Shown here in pieces: positions 23,826 to 33,094 of a stretch of 35,899 nt of DNA; within the stretch, counting starts at the first letter, position 1; every line of letters begins with the position of its first letter. The notes under the pieces are model-generated. The model was given only the letters and a program-made list of their open reading frames with translations, searched no databases and was not told where the DNA came from. The position numbers and the translations under genes were made by a program. This DNA comes from Methanothrix sp. (GTDB lineage Archaea > Halobacteriota > Methanosarcinia > Methanotrichales > Methanotrichaceae), in contig JAPKYA010000076.1 of assembly GCA_026394565.1 (NCBI GenBank), forward strand, positions 1 to 35,899, written 5' to 3'.

Positions 23826-24876
23826 TCTGTTCCGCTTCGATGAGTTGCTCGCCGGCCAGCTTTTTCACTCTCTCCGCCAGATCGCCGGCGCCGATGCGGA
23901 TCCGTCTCTTCCCCTGGAATATCTCGGCCTTCACTCGCCTGCCCACCAGATCATCGTGCCCCGGCATGACCCGAATCACGGCGCTGCCCGGCAGCATTGT
24001 GGTGCATCCGGCCAGCCCGTCCAGATCTCCATCCACTATGCCGATAACGGGAATGCCCAGCCGGGCCAGGATATCTCCGGCAACGGCTGTGGTATCATCC
24101 CCTACCGTAACGGCCACGCCGGCTCCCAGCGCCGCCTCAAAGGCATCCTCAGCGCAGTGATCGATAAGAACTGCCCATTCGCCCCGGCCCTCTCTTTCGC
24201 CCGCTCTAAATCTCGGCATGGCCTCGCTGCGTCGGATGGAGCCGCTGCGGATGGTAGCCTTCTCCAGGTCAATCCATGAGAGCTTCTCCAGGCCGTGCTG
24301 CTTGGGCTTTACGCCCTTCATGGCAACGATCCTTCCGTCTTTGGCTTCCATCTCGACCCGGCTCTCTGTGGCCCTGCCCACCACAGTTCCGTTGATTGAG
24401 ATAAGCTCGCCTGGACAAACTGCAGAGAGGGTGCGCTTGGTGGTGTCTTTCCCAAAGGAGACGCTCGAAAGCGGCAGAGGCTTCAGAATATCGAGGCCCA
24501 GGTCCGAGGCAACCTGCAGGGCCAGCTCGCCTTCTTTTCCTGAGAGGATGGCCACGAATCTTCCGCCGCAGTCGATTTGAATGAGCGGCTTTACGATCCC
24601 CACGGCCGCCGCCACCATGGCCCCGAAGGCCAGGCCGCTCTCCCGGCTCTTGGCCTGGTTGAGAAGAAAAATGACATCGGATGTCGGCATCAGATCCTGA
24701 ATGGAGAGGCTTGGCCTCCTCCTGGGGCTGATAGTAATAACATCCTCCAGACCGGCATCGATCACGGCCACCCGGCCCATGCTCCCGCCAAGGACTGCGG
24801 TCACATGGCCCAGCTTTTTCAGGTAATTGATCAGCCGCAGAGCACAGCCGCTGTCTATGATCTCCGGACCGTGCAC
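23806..24876 (-). CDS. DUF2117-family methanogen protein
   Basis: A 356-residue protein opening with [34 protein letters not shown], which I recognise as the DUF2117 family of methanogens. Later segments [32 protein letters not shown] and [20 protein letters not shown] suggest a nucleotide- or phosphate-binding alpha/beta protein. No reaction is known. The first strand appears to begin before the first standard start: in-frame codons upstream read DRIGVV before VHGPE, but only ATT/ATA codons are available there, so GTG 24876 may not be the true start. Confidence 0.75.
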   Translation of the reverse strand: MHGPEIIDSGCALRLINYLKKLGHVTAVLGGSMGRVAVIDAGLEDVITISPRRRPSLSIQDLMPTSDVIFLLNQAKSRESGLAFGAMVAAAVGIVKPLIQIDCGGRFVAILSGKEGELALQVASDLGLDILKPLPLSSVSFGKDTTKRTLSAVCPGELISINGTVVGRATESRVEMEAKDGRIVAMKGVKPKQHGLEKLSWIDLEKATIRSGSIRRSEAMPRFRAGEREGRGEWAVLIDHCAEDAFEAALGAGVAVTVGDDTTAVAGDILARLGIPVIGIVDGDLDGLAGCTTMLPGSAVIRVMPGHDDLVGRRVKAEIFQGKRRIRIGAGDLAERVKKLAGEQLIEAEQIKSDLP

Positions 24877-24920
24877 AACTACGCCGATCCTATCTTCAGA
24901 TTTTATTGCGGCTCTAATCT

Positions 24921-25202
24921 CTACCCGCCCGTCTCCAGGTTCTCATCCTGCATCTTGGCCGCATCCATCATCTCTTGCGTCTGTTTGAACCTCTCCTGAA
25001 TCTGCTCAATGGTCATGCCCTCCAAATCTTTTCTCTCCGGAGGTTTCTCGATGAGCTCCAGGGTATCCAGGCGGTAGTAAAGGCCGGTGCTGTCCAAAAA
25101 GGCCCACGTCTCTCCGTCGTCTTCAACCTTCAGAACCTTGACCGTTCCTATGGTGCCCGTGCCCTTGTACCTGACCAGGCTGTCTTCTTTGATCTCCGCC
25201 AT
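24921..25202 (-). CDS. DUF2098-family methanogen protein
   Basis: A 93-residue protein: [50 protein letters not shown], an SH3-like small barrel, then a helical, acidic tail ([20 protein letters not shown]). It matches the DUF2098 family, seen mainly in methanogens. ATG 25202 with GGTGA at 5-nt spacing is preferred to the start three codons upstream. It is third in a minus-strand cluster: zinc ribbon, unknown protein, DUF2098, DUF2117. Function unknown. Confidence 0.8.
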   Translation of the reverse strand: MAEIKEDSLVRYKGTGTIGTVKVLKVEDDGETWAFLDSTGLYYRLDTLELIEKPPERKDLEGMTIEQIQERFKQTQEMMDAAKMQDENLETGG

Positions 25203-25218
25203 AAAAATCACCCATCAC

Positions 25219-25680
25219 TTACAGCTTCTGCACAATTATCTCACATTCTTTTGAAGCTATGCCCAGTATCTCTGCGCCCCCAGGCTCGGCCAGCACTTCC
25301 ATCTCGTGAAACTCCTCTGATCCGCAGAGCACATCCTGCTCAGGATGTGTTCCCGGCTGAATCCTGCAGCTCAAACGAGTGCGCGGTCCAATGGACACCA
25401 CCGTCTTCAAACGGGGCGATGCAGGATGGCCTTTAGGAAGCACTATCAGCGGTGCGCCCAGTTCCCGAAGCTGATAAATGGTGCATCGAAGGCCGCGCAT
25501 AACCTTCTCACCAACGCGAGAGGATGAGGCCACCATCAGATCCTCCGGCTGTGTGAAGAGCACAATCTCCTCAGACTCCGTCTCCAAATAAAAAAAGTAT
25601 CCTTTCGTCTTGGCTATAGCTAAAGTGCCCCTGCGGCCCACGAGATAAGCTATCTCGTCCTCCTTGAAGAGAATATGCAT
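25219..25680 (-). CDS. Uncharacterised conserved alpha/beta protein
   Basis: A 153-residue protein starting MHILFKEDEIAYLVGRRGTLAIAKTKGYFFYLE. It contains EDLMVASSSRVGEKVMRGLRCTIYQLRELGAPLIVLPKGHPASPRLKTVVSIG and ends in CEIIVQKL. No family was recognised with confidence. ATG 25680 lies 5 bp after the stop of the zinc-ribbon gene; the frame extends 15 codons further upstream but that part overlaps the ribbon gene. It is presumably co-translated with its neighbours. No membrane segment or catalytic motif is evident. Confidence 0.75.
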   Translation of the reverse strand: MHILFKEDEIAYLVGRRGTLAIAKTKGYFFYLETESEEIVLFTQPEDLMVASSSRVGEKVMRGLRCTIYQLRELGAPLIVLPKGHPASPRLKTVVSIGPRTRLSCRIQPGTHPEQDVLCGSEEFHEMEVLAEPGGAEILGIASKECEIIVQKL

Positions 25681-25685
25681 GGCCC

Positions 25686-25838
25686 TTAGACTGCCTTGAC
25701 GTTCCTGGATTTGCAGGAAGGACACATGGGCCTTCTGCCCATTCCCTTAAACTGATTCTTGCAGTCCAGACATTCATAATCTTTGGCGACCAAAGTTTCG
25801 ATGTTCCCTATGTCCGGCCCGCCTCCAACAGTACACAT
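25686..25838 (-). CDS. Small zinc-ribbon protein
   Basis: A 50-residue protein with two CxxC pairs: YECLDCKNQFKGMGRRPMCPSCKSRN, a rubredoxin-like zinc ribbon. ATG 25838 has GGAGGT at 9-nt spacing, so the 13 codons upstream are not used. It heads the minus-strand cluster with the unknown protein, DUF2098 and DUF2117. Ribbons of this size often bind RNA or larger protein partners; the role here is unknown. Confidence 0.82.
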   Translation of the reverse strand: MCTVGGGPDIGNIETLVAKDYECLDCKNQFKGMGRRPMCPSCKSRNVKAV

Positions 25839-25927
25839 ATTGCCTTCACCTCCTATTTTTCTATTGGGCTTTTGCATATATGAAGCTCTCGTAAGCTACA
25901 ATAGGCCGCTCGTCCAAAGACAGGATT

Positions 25928-26299
25928 ATGCTCTGCCTGCGTTGCGGTCAATGCTGCCTTCATCTTGATATTTTTATCGTCAACCCTTCTTCTATTCAGG
26001 CAGACGGCAGCATCGATCCCGATGATCAAGAAACCATGATCTTCAAGCCCGCCGGACAAAGGTGCCCCCATCTTGCCTTCCAGTCTGCCGGCGAGGGCGA
26101 CTATGTCGTTTGCACCATTCACCACCTGCCCTGCTACCGGGGAACTCCCTGCGAAGAGTTCGAGCAGGTGGGGCCCGAGGATGCCGTATGCATCATGAGC
26201 GGATACTTAAGCTACAGAGTCTCGATTGCTATGAGAAATCCAATGGCTCTTTCCGCCAGAGGGTATCTACGCACCAGTGCCTTGAACCTCTTGCCGTGA
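25928..26299 (+). CDS. YkgJ-like cysteine-cluster (zinc/iron-chelating) protein
   Basis: A 123-residue protein opening with CLRCGQCCLHLDI, then RCPHL, VVCTIHHLPCYRGTPCEEFEQ: the CxxCxxCC plus downstream cysteine pattern of the YkgJ family (UPF0153), thought to bind zinc or an Fe-S cluster. The last 30 residues (RVSIAMRNPMALSARGY) lie wholly over the convergent metallopeptidase gene (88-bp overlap) and look unlike the family, so a natural or sequencing frameshift near 26205 may have moved the stop. Start ATG 25928. Confidence 0.8.
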   Translation: MLCLRCGQCCLHLDIFIVNPSSIQADGSIDPDDQETMIFKPAGQRCPHLAFQSAGEGDYVVCTIHHLPCYRGTPCEEFEQVGPEDAVCIMSGYLSYRVSIAMRNPMALSARGYLRTSALNLLP

Positions 26300-26688
26300 T
26301 TGGGCTCAAGCAGATGGGCAAGCTCGTGCACAATCACATAATCCTCAACCCACTGGGGAAGTTTAGCCAGCTTGCTGCTGATGCGAATGGTCCGGGCGGT
26401 ACAGTTGCATGACCCGCGCCTGCGCTCCTGGGTTGAGGAGTACTGGATGCTGTTCCAGGTCAGAAACCCTTGAAAGTATCTGCTGTTTAAAAGGCTGGCT
26501 CTTTCATGCAGATGAGCGTCATCCTTTGGGTAGACCCGCTTCTCCAGTCGAGAACGCAGTTTTTCTATGTGACCCTGCAAAACGGCGTCTGAGATAGAGG
26601 CAGGTGCCAAAACCTCCATCTTTCCTCCCACCATCCTGGCCTGGATGGTCTTCCTGCGTCGCGCAGATCTCTTAATCAGAACCTCCAT
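26212..26688 (-). CDS. YgjP-like (DUF45) zinc metallopeptidase
   Basis: A 158-residue protein with the zincin motif H121-E122-x2-H125 in VHELAHLLEPNHGKRF and the third ligand H131, preceded by YVIV. The N-terminus has the usual KRSARRRKTIQARMVGGKMEVLAP strands. This matches the YgjP/DUF45 family (WLM/SprT relatives). Family members are about 230 residues; this one is shorter in the N-terminal half. The physiological substrate is unknown. Tail-to-tail overlap with the YkgJ-like gene. Confidence 0.85.
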   Translation of the reverse strand: MEVLIKRSARRRKTIQARMVGGKMEVLAPASISDAVLQGHIEKLRSRLEKRVYPKDDAHLHERASLLNSRYFQGFLTWNSIQYSSTQERRRGSCNCTARTIRISSKLAKLPQWVEDYVIVHELAHLLEPNHGKRFKALVRRYPLAERAIGFLIAIETL

Positions 26689-26784
26689 AGCGACAACCCC
26701 CGGTACACCATTGGTTCATCGGCTGGCTATTAATAACTTTCTTTTTGATGAAAGTATATAAAAAATAACAAAGTTCAATTCGGT

Positions 26785-27228
26785 TCAAGAACAGGGCAGC
26801 CAGTCCACGCTTATCTCCCCGGGACGACTGCCGGACCAAAGCTGTATAAACTTCTCAATGGAGAATACTCCAATCAGATCCTCCACGCTGCGACCCAAGA
26901 GCTGATGACGACCTTTGCTGGAAATGCTCGGATCGAAAGATTGCCAGGCGATGTGGGCCTTGCCTATGACATTAGAATTGATGCTGGCCTCAAGACCGCC
27001 TGCGAGGCCGCTTGCCCCGCCTGCCGGACGGCCGGCATCTGTCCCATTGACATCAGATGCGGCAGATTTCGTCCCATAAGTTCTGGTATTTATCTGAGTA
27101 TTTCTCTGCATGAGGATATCCTTTTGCCCGGCGTTGTTCATGGTCTCGGCAAAGCTCAGGGGCATCTCTCCCTGCGCGCCCAAAATCAGAGCCATTGCCG
27201 TGATCATCAGACAGATCAGCTTGCACAC
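26785..27228 (-). CDS. Predicted secreted protein, unknown function
   Basis: A 147-residue protein with a signal peptide (CKLICLMITAMALILGAQGEMPLSFA), followed by a polar, Asn/Ser/Gly-rich stretch and a more ordered C-terminus (RSVEDLIGVFSIEKFIQLWSGSRPGEISVDWLPCS). No family recognised. GTG 27228 opens the frame; ATG 27207 is an alternative that still keeps a signal peptide. It lies 50 bp from the start side of the secreted TPR gene's stop, on the same strand but after it. Confidence 0.6.
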   Translation of the reverse strand: MCKLICLMITAMALILGAQGEMPLSFAETMNNAGQKDILMQRNTQINTRTYGTKSAASDVNGTDAGRPAGGASGLAGGLEASINSNVIGKAHIAWQSFDPSISSKGRHQLLGRSVEDLIGVFSIEKFIQLWSGSRPGEISVDWLPCS

Positions 27229-27277
27229 TCATCCATCATCTCATATCGATGATCGTCGAACATTTATTTAAAGCTAT

Positions 27278-27952
27278 TCAAAGCATATCTTGCGTGCTCT
27301 GGCTGGAACTGGACTGTGGTGTCTGATCCATATCTTGCAGGGTTGACTCTCGGTTCTGCAGGGCAGTCTCATAAGTGGAGTCAATGCTGAGAGCTTTATT
27401 AAAGCAGGTCAAAGCATCCTGATATCTTTCCATTTGCCTCAGGACCACTCCTTTGTTATTCCAGGCAGAGGGATCTTGGGGCTTTATTTGGGTGGCTTTT
27501 TCAAAGCATTCCAGGGAGCTGTATAGGTTGCCGTCATTGGCCAGGGCCATGCCCTTTCCTATCCAGGCATCGAAATATGAGGCATTTGCCGCCAGGACCT
27601 GGTCGAAAATGGCAATTGCCTCACTGTACTTTTTTAATCCTTGGGAGAGGGCAATTGCTTTCAGGCTCATAGACTCCGGATTGGAGGAGTTGATGGCAAG
27701 AGATTTGTCAAAACAAGAGATGGCATCCTCATGGCGGCCCAGCATGCCCAGAACTCTTCCTTTGTAATTCCACAGGACGGTGCTGTTCGGCACAAGCTCC
27801 AGGGCTTTATCATAGCTTGCGGCCGCTTTTTCATAGTCACCGGAGATGAAGTACCCATTTGCCTGATCGTACCAGAACTGCGCAGATTCGCCCATTGCCG
27901 GCAGAACGAATATCGCCGTCAGCACCATGATAATGGTAATTGCAAGTTTCAT
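27278..27952 (-). CDS. Secreted or membrane-anchored TPR protein
   Basis: Signal peptide MKLAITIIMVLTAIFVLPAMG, then five tetratricopeptide repeats of about 34 residues: AQFWYDQANGYFISGDYEKAAASYDKALEL, TVLWNYKGRVLGMLGRHEDAISCFDKSLAI, and so on to SAWNNKGVVLRQMERYQDALTCFNKAL. The tail is Gln/Ser-rich. ATG 27952 is chosen because the hydrophobic segment follows directly. TPR solenoids mediate protein contacts, here outside the membrane. A shorter paralogue is at 33095-33562. The interaction partner is unknown. Confidence 0.88.
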   Translation of the reverse strand: MKLAITIIMVLTAIFVLPAMGESAQFWYDQANGYFISGDYEKAAASYDKALELVPNSTVLWNYKGRVLGMLGRHEDAISCFDKSLAINSSNPESMSLKAIALSQGLKKYSEAIAIFDQVLAANASYFDAWIGKGMALANDGNLYSSLECFEKATQIKPQDPSAWNNKGVVLRQMERYQDALTCFNKALSIDSTYETALQNRESTLQDMDQTPQSSSSQSTQDML

Positions 27953-28086
27953 AAAGGGCCTTTCTCTCACGAAGGGGTAAATATCTCTACCCCTTGGGCT
28001 TTGCGACCATTGCGATTGGTAAAGCTCTCAATAATGACAGATATCTTTACTTACAATAAACCACCTCCTGAGAAAAAGGTGATAAT

Positions 28087-28485
28087 ATGTTTCCAGGACT
28101 TGGAGGATTAGGCGGAAGGGGCGGTATGAGCCCCAAGAAGATGAAAGGCATGTTAAAGAACATGGGCATTGATATCGATGAGCTTGAGAACGTTTCCGAG
28201 GTCGTCATTCGCATGCCCGACAAGGAGATTGTCATAACCAATCCCTCTGTCGCGATCATGGATTCCCACGGCACGCGAAGCTATCAGATTTCGGGCGATG
28301 CTGCTGAGCGCGCCGCATCCAGCGCAGGCCGGGAGACGGCAGAAGAGGCCCCAATTGAGATCCCGGACTCGGACGTGCAGCTTGTAGCGGCTCAAACCGG
28401 CGCGAATTTGCCGGAGGCAAAAGCTGCCCTGCTGGAGGCCAAAGGAGACCTTGCGGCAGCTATTATGAAACTGGCTTCAAGATAG
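28087..28485 (+). CDS. nac: Archaeal nascent polypeptide-associated complex protein
   Basis: A 132-residue archaeal NAC homologue: a Gly-rich start (FPGLGGLGGRGGMSPKKMKGMLKNMGIDIDELENVSEVVIRMPDKEIVITNP), the beta-barrel dimer domain, an Ala/Glu linker, and a C-terminal UBA domain (VQLVAAQTGANLPEAKAALLEAKGDLAAAIMKL). It forms a homodimer at the ribosomal exit tunnel. ATG 28087 comes after GAAAAAGGTGATAAT. The next gene starts 4 bp after its stop, so both are probably one operon. Confidence 0.95.
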   Translation: MFPGLGGLGGRGGMSPKKMKGMLKNMGIDIDELENVSEVVIRMPDKEIVITNPSVAIMDSHGTRSYQISGDAAERAASSAGRETAEEAPIEIPDSDVQLVAAQTGANLPEAKAALLEAKGDLAAAIMKLASR

Positions 28486-28488
28486 GGC

Positions 28489-30237
28489 ATGCCTGACACT
28501 CTTCGCGACCCAGTTCATGGGGCCATCCGGATAGATGAGCTGGAGAAGCATCTCATCTTGTCTCGTCCGGTGCAGCGACTGAAGGGGATCAAGCAACTTG
28601 GTCTGGTGGAGACGGTCTATCCTGGAGCGAGCCATAGCCGGTTCGAGCATTCCCTTGGAACCATGTTCATGGCCGGGCGGATGGCCGAGCACCTGGGCCT
28701 CTCTCAGGAAGAGGTGCGAAAGGTGCGCCTCGCCGGGCTTTTGCACGATCTGGGGCACTCGGCCCTCTCCCACGCCGTGGAGGGCGTTCTCAGCCGAAAC
28801 CCGGACATACAGCCCACCCTGGCAGGCAGGCGCGTTTCCAGACATGAAGAGTTCACCCGCCAGATCATAGAGGCACACCCCTTCGGAGAGGAAGCCTTAC
28901 AGGTTGCAAATAGGGATTTTTGCGACGGCGATGAATTATTTCGAGAGGTCGCGGACATAGCTTCCGGAAAAAGGCCGCCCCTGGGCCAGATCATCGTGGG
29001 CGATATGGATGCAGACAGAATTGACTTTCTTCTGCGCGATTCGCACCACTCGGGCGTCTCCTTGGGCCTCGTAGATACCGATCAGATCCTGCAGGCCCTG
29101 ACCATCAGCAGTGGCCGCATTGTGCTGGCGGGGGAGGGCGATTACCGGGCCGAGATGTCCCAGACCGCAGCCGAGTCGATGCTCATTGCCCGGGCCCATC
29201 ACTACAATGCCCTCATCTACCATCCGGTCGTTCAATCCATCCGGGCTATGCTGCTGGCCGCATTGGAGAGCGCCCTGCAGAGGATGGATGCAAATGAGGC
29301 CAGAAGCAGCATTGTTCTATTCTTCCGGGAGTATACCGACCCCGATCTTCTGGAGTTCATTAGGCTGAGGGGGGAGGGCATCTCCCGAGACCTTCTGGCG
29401 CGCATAAAATACGGACAGGTCTTTCCCCTGGCGGCCAGGTTCGACCACAGATCTCTGTCGCCGGATATCAGAATGGCTCTCTCCACCATCTCCCGCCACG
29501 CAGGCATGAGAAAGCTCTTCGAGGACGCTCTGGGCAAGAAATACGGGGCATTGGTGGATGTCACTGTGGGCAGCGGAGTGCCGCGATCCATGAGAACCGA
29601 GGCGAATAGATTTCTATATGACGAATCTGCCTTAGCAGCGGGCCTGGTAAAATCTTTAACCCGCCAGATCGCTATCTCCTTCTTCTCGGACGATAGGCCG
29701 GAGATATCACTAGAGGAGGTGAGGAGCCAGGCGCTGCGACTGCTATCCTTTATTCGCTCCGAGAGCTACCTTCCCATCGACGGGCTACTGTTGCTATTTT
29801 ATACTCTGCACCAGATGCTCTCCGAAACTTACGGCCAGAAGATCCTCGTTCCCAGGATCAGAAACATAACCTGGATCTATCGCACTGTGGCCAGGATAAA
29901 GGATCTGGGTCCGGCCGGCCTCTCCGGCCTTTTCGACTACTCTTTTCACTCCGACTATGGCTTTCCCTACAGCGAGCGGCTGTTTGAAGACATTCAGATC
30001 TTGGTTGCCAACGGCATGATCTATCAGGACCTGCGGCATTATGAGGACAAAGGCAGATGGCTGCAGCGATACGAATACATGCTCACTGCCGAAGGCATAA
30101 AGTACGCTGAAAATGTGGCAGGCTCTTACAACAAAGAAGCCGAGGCCCTGGCCAATCATATCCGGCTGGAGAAACATACCATTCCCTATGATGTGGTGAG
30201 CCTTTATCTCAAGAGATATACAGGCAAAAATCAGTAA
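28489..30237 (+). CDS. HD-domain phosphohydrolase (dGTPase/SAMHD1-like)
   Basis: A 582-residue protein with the SAMHD1/dGTPase layout: DPVHG at 7-11, HSRFEHSLG with His54, LLHDLGHSALSH with H86-D87, and VGDMDADRIDFLLRDSHHSG with the last metal-binding aspartate near 174. These four positions bind a metal in dNTP triphosphohydrolases. The C-terminal 350 residues are helical without a known motif. The substrate is likely a nucleotide but unproven. It is coupled to nac (3-bp gap), an unusual partner. Confidence 0.88.
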   Translation: MPDTLRDPVHGAIRIDELEKHLILSRPVQRLKGIKQLGLVETVYPGASHSRFEHSLGTMFMAGRMAEHLGLSQEEVRKVRLAGLLHDLGHSALSHAVEGVLSRNPDIQPTLAGRRVSRHEEFTRQIIEAHPFGEEALQVANRDFCDGDELFREVADIASGKRPPLGQIIVGDMDADRIDFLLRDSHHSGVSLGLVDTDQILQALTISSGRIVLAGEGDYRAEMSQTAAESMLIARAHHYNALIYHPVVQSIRAMLLAALESALQRMDANEARSSIVLFFREYTDPDLLEFIRLRGEGISRDLLARIKYGQVFPLAARFDHRSLSPDIRMALSTISRHAGMRKLFEDALGKKYGALVDVTVGSGVPRSMRTEANRFLYDESALAAGLVKSLTRQIAISFFSDDRPEISLEEVRSQALRLLSFIRSESYLPIDGLLLLFYTLHQMLSETYGQKILVPRIRNITWIYRTVARIKDLGPAGLSGLFDYSFHSDYGFPYSERLFEDIQILVANGMIYQDLRHYEDKGRWLQRYEYMLTAEGIKYAENVAGSYNKEAEALANHIRLEKHTIPYDVVSLYLKRYTGKNQ

Positions 30238-30300
30238 GATTAAAATAATAGTATTCGTCTGACAGGCGCTCGTCCGGGCCTGTCATCCGAAAAAGCGGTT

Positions 30301-30771
30301 TTAATTCATCTGGTGCTGCTTATAGGGAGACTGCTCGTATGTTATGACGGCTGCGGTAGGAGTCCAAGCATCATTCAAAAACTGATAGATGCTCTCGCCA
30401 GTCCAAGCTACTGTCTTATCCTTTCCGGCTGCGCTGGCTGTATAGACGGGAGACGCGGCAGCAGGTGAGGTGTAATTGTCTTTCAGGAAATCGTAGATGG
30501 CATAGTTAGAGCTCTTCTGGGTGGTGTTATTGCGGGTCATATTCCTCAGCACACCAGTGGCCTCGCTCGCCAGAGGAGCTACGAATGTGCTCGGCTTCCA
30601 GCTATCATTGAGGAAAGCGGCCATAGAAGGTGTAGTCTCCAGTGAGGTTTGAGCTGGTTCCGGCATAGCGGCAAGTTCATCCTTTAAAACTGTCGATGGA
30701 AGGGCCATAATAACAGGCAATAGCCCACCCAGAGCTATCAGAGCAAATAGCACAAGTATGATATGTCTCAT
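30301..30771 (-). CDS. Secreted protein with three FLxDxW repeats
   Basis: A 156-residue protein with a signal peptide (MRHIILVLFALIALGGLLPVIMA). The mature part contains three copies of a short motif: MAAFLNDSWKPS, IYDFLKDNYTSP and IYQFLNDAWTPT, separated by Ala/Thr-rich linkers. No family recognised. ATG 30771 is preferred over the frame's first start at 30849 because the hydrophobic segment begins there. The repeats suggest a repeated binding or assembly unit outside the cell. Confidence 0.65.
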   Translation of the reverse strand: MRHIILVLFALIALGGLLPVIMALPSTVLKDELAAMPEPAQTSLETTPSMAAFLNDSWKPSTFVAPLASEATGVLRNMTRNNTTQKSSNYAIYDFLKDNYTSPAAASPVYTASAAGKDKTVAWTGESIYQFLNDAWTPTAAVITYEQSPYKQHQMN

Positions 30772-30855
30772 GGCGTTTCCATTATCCCTCAGGTATCCAT
30801 AAAGCTTTCCGTCGGCAAAGGCCTTTTCCCGGCAATGGATAATTGACAATGAATA

Positions 30856-31794
30856 TCAGTCTTGCCGGGCCTTCAGCTCGGCTGTGCTCGCTTGCGGGTG
30901 CGCTGCCAGATATGCGGCCACGTGAGAGCGGTGCACCAGCAGGCAGTTGATGCAACTCCAAAACCTCTTTCCCTTTTTAGTTCTCACGAACTTACCAAGC
31001 TCTTCATCTTTGCATGGGTACAAGGGACAGAAGCAGTGAGTGCAGTCCTGATCAGGGAAGTGGTGGCAGGGATAATACTGGCAATTTTCTTTGCCTGTGG
31101 CCTGCACAGGCTGGTCGGCTATCTCCCGGATCAGGCACGGGTCATCGGTTACCAGTCCATCGGCCCCAAGCCGGAGGAGCCAGCTCGCCTCTTCCTTGCT
31201 ATTGACGGTCCAGGGGTAGACCGCAATTCCCCGCTGATGAGCCTCTTTGAAGAGCCTGGCATTGACTCGCTTCGGAAAAATGGCCGCCGCTTTTGCCCAA
31301 AGGGCCAACTGCACTGGATTTAGGGGCAGCGATGAGATGATAATGCCCGTCTTCAGATCGGAAATGTCCGATAATTCGCGCAGACTGCTATGGTAAAAGG
31401 AGGTCACAATGCATTTTTTGCCCGAAAGAGCATCGGCCACCAGCCCTTCCAGGCCTTCTTCCTTCATCTCCGCCACCAGGCCCAGGCCAAGCACGCCTGC
31501 CAGAGATAGGGCCTCTTTAAGCGCTGGAATCCGCTGGCATTCCATGCGCTGATCATCGCTGCCTCTTATTTCCAGGGCTTTTAGCTCCTCCAGGCTGAGA
31601 TCTTCAACCAATCCTTTGCCATTGGTGGTTCTGTCCACCCGTTCATCATGCATCAAGACCAGTTCTCCGTCGCGAGAGAGCCTTACATCCAGCTCCACAT
31701 AGTCGGCTTTGCACAAAGCAGCAGCCCTGATGCCCGCCAGGGTGTTCTCCGCGGCATGGGCCGCGGCAGCCCGGTGACCTATGACTAAAGCCAT
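30856..31794 (-). CDS. Glycerophosphodiester phosphodiesterase with Cys-rich zinc-finger-like tail
   Basis: Residues 1-220 are a GDPD TIM barrel: IGHRAAAAHAAENT with His and Arg, YVELDVRLSRDGELVLMHDERVDRTTNGKG with the metal-binding Glu/Asp and catalytic His, LVAEMK, and YPWTVNSKEEASWLLRLGADGLVTDDP. The last 90 residues form a separate domain, CQYYPCHHF, DCTHCFCPLYPCKDE, FWSCINCLLVHR, with about ten cysteines, matching a zinc-finger-like Cys-rich small domain (COG2158 type). GDPDs release glycerol phosphate from diesters, here possibly archaeal lipid-derived. ATG 31794 fits the GDPD N-terminus. Divergent from the SepCysS gene. Confidence 0.88.
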   Translation of the reverse strand: MALVIGHRAAAAHAAENTLAGIRAAALCKADYVELDVRLSRDGELVLMHDERVDRTTNGKGLVEDLSLEELKALEIRGSDDQRMECQRIPALKEALSLAGVLGLGLVAEMKEEGLEGLVADALSGKKCIVTSFYHSSLRELSDISDLKTGIIISSLPLNPVQLALWAKAAAIFPKRVNARLFKEAHQRGIAVYPWTVNSKEEASWLLRLGADGLVTDDPCLIREIADQPVQATGKENCQYYPCHHFPDQDCTHCFCPLYPCKDEELGKFVRTKKGKRFWSCINCLLVHRSHVAAYLAAHPQASTAELKARQD

Positions 31795-31879
31795 TAGCCT
31801 GAAAACGACCGGAAAATATATCACTTTTTGCCTAAAGCCGGCAAAAGATTATACTTCTAGAAGGACAAAGGAGAATTGA
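31795..31879. promoter_or_regulatory. Divergent promoter between GDPD and SepCysS genes
   Basis: An 85-bp gap with an A/T box AAAATATATCA (about 31813-31823) that reads as a TATA box in both directions. On the plus strand it would start a transcript near 31845, ahead of GGAG (31870-31873) and the SepCysS ATG. On the minus strand GATATATTTT would give a start close to the GDPD ATG. A second plus-strand candidate, ATTATACTT, lies near 31850. Confidence 0.45.
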
Positions 31880-33046
<1,167 letters not shown>

Positions 33047-33094
33047 GCTGACACGGAGGGAAGAATAACGAATTGCAGTTCGCAAAACGTCTCC

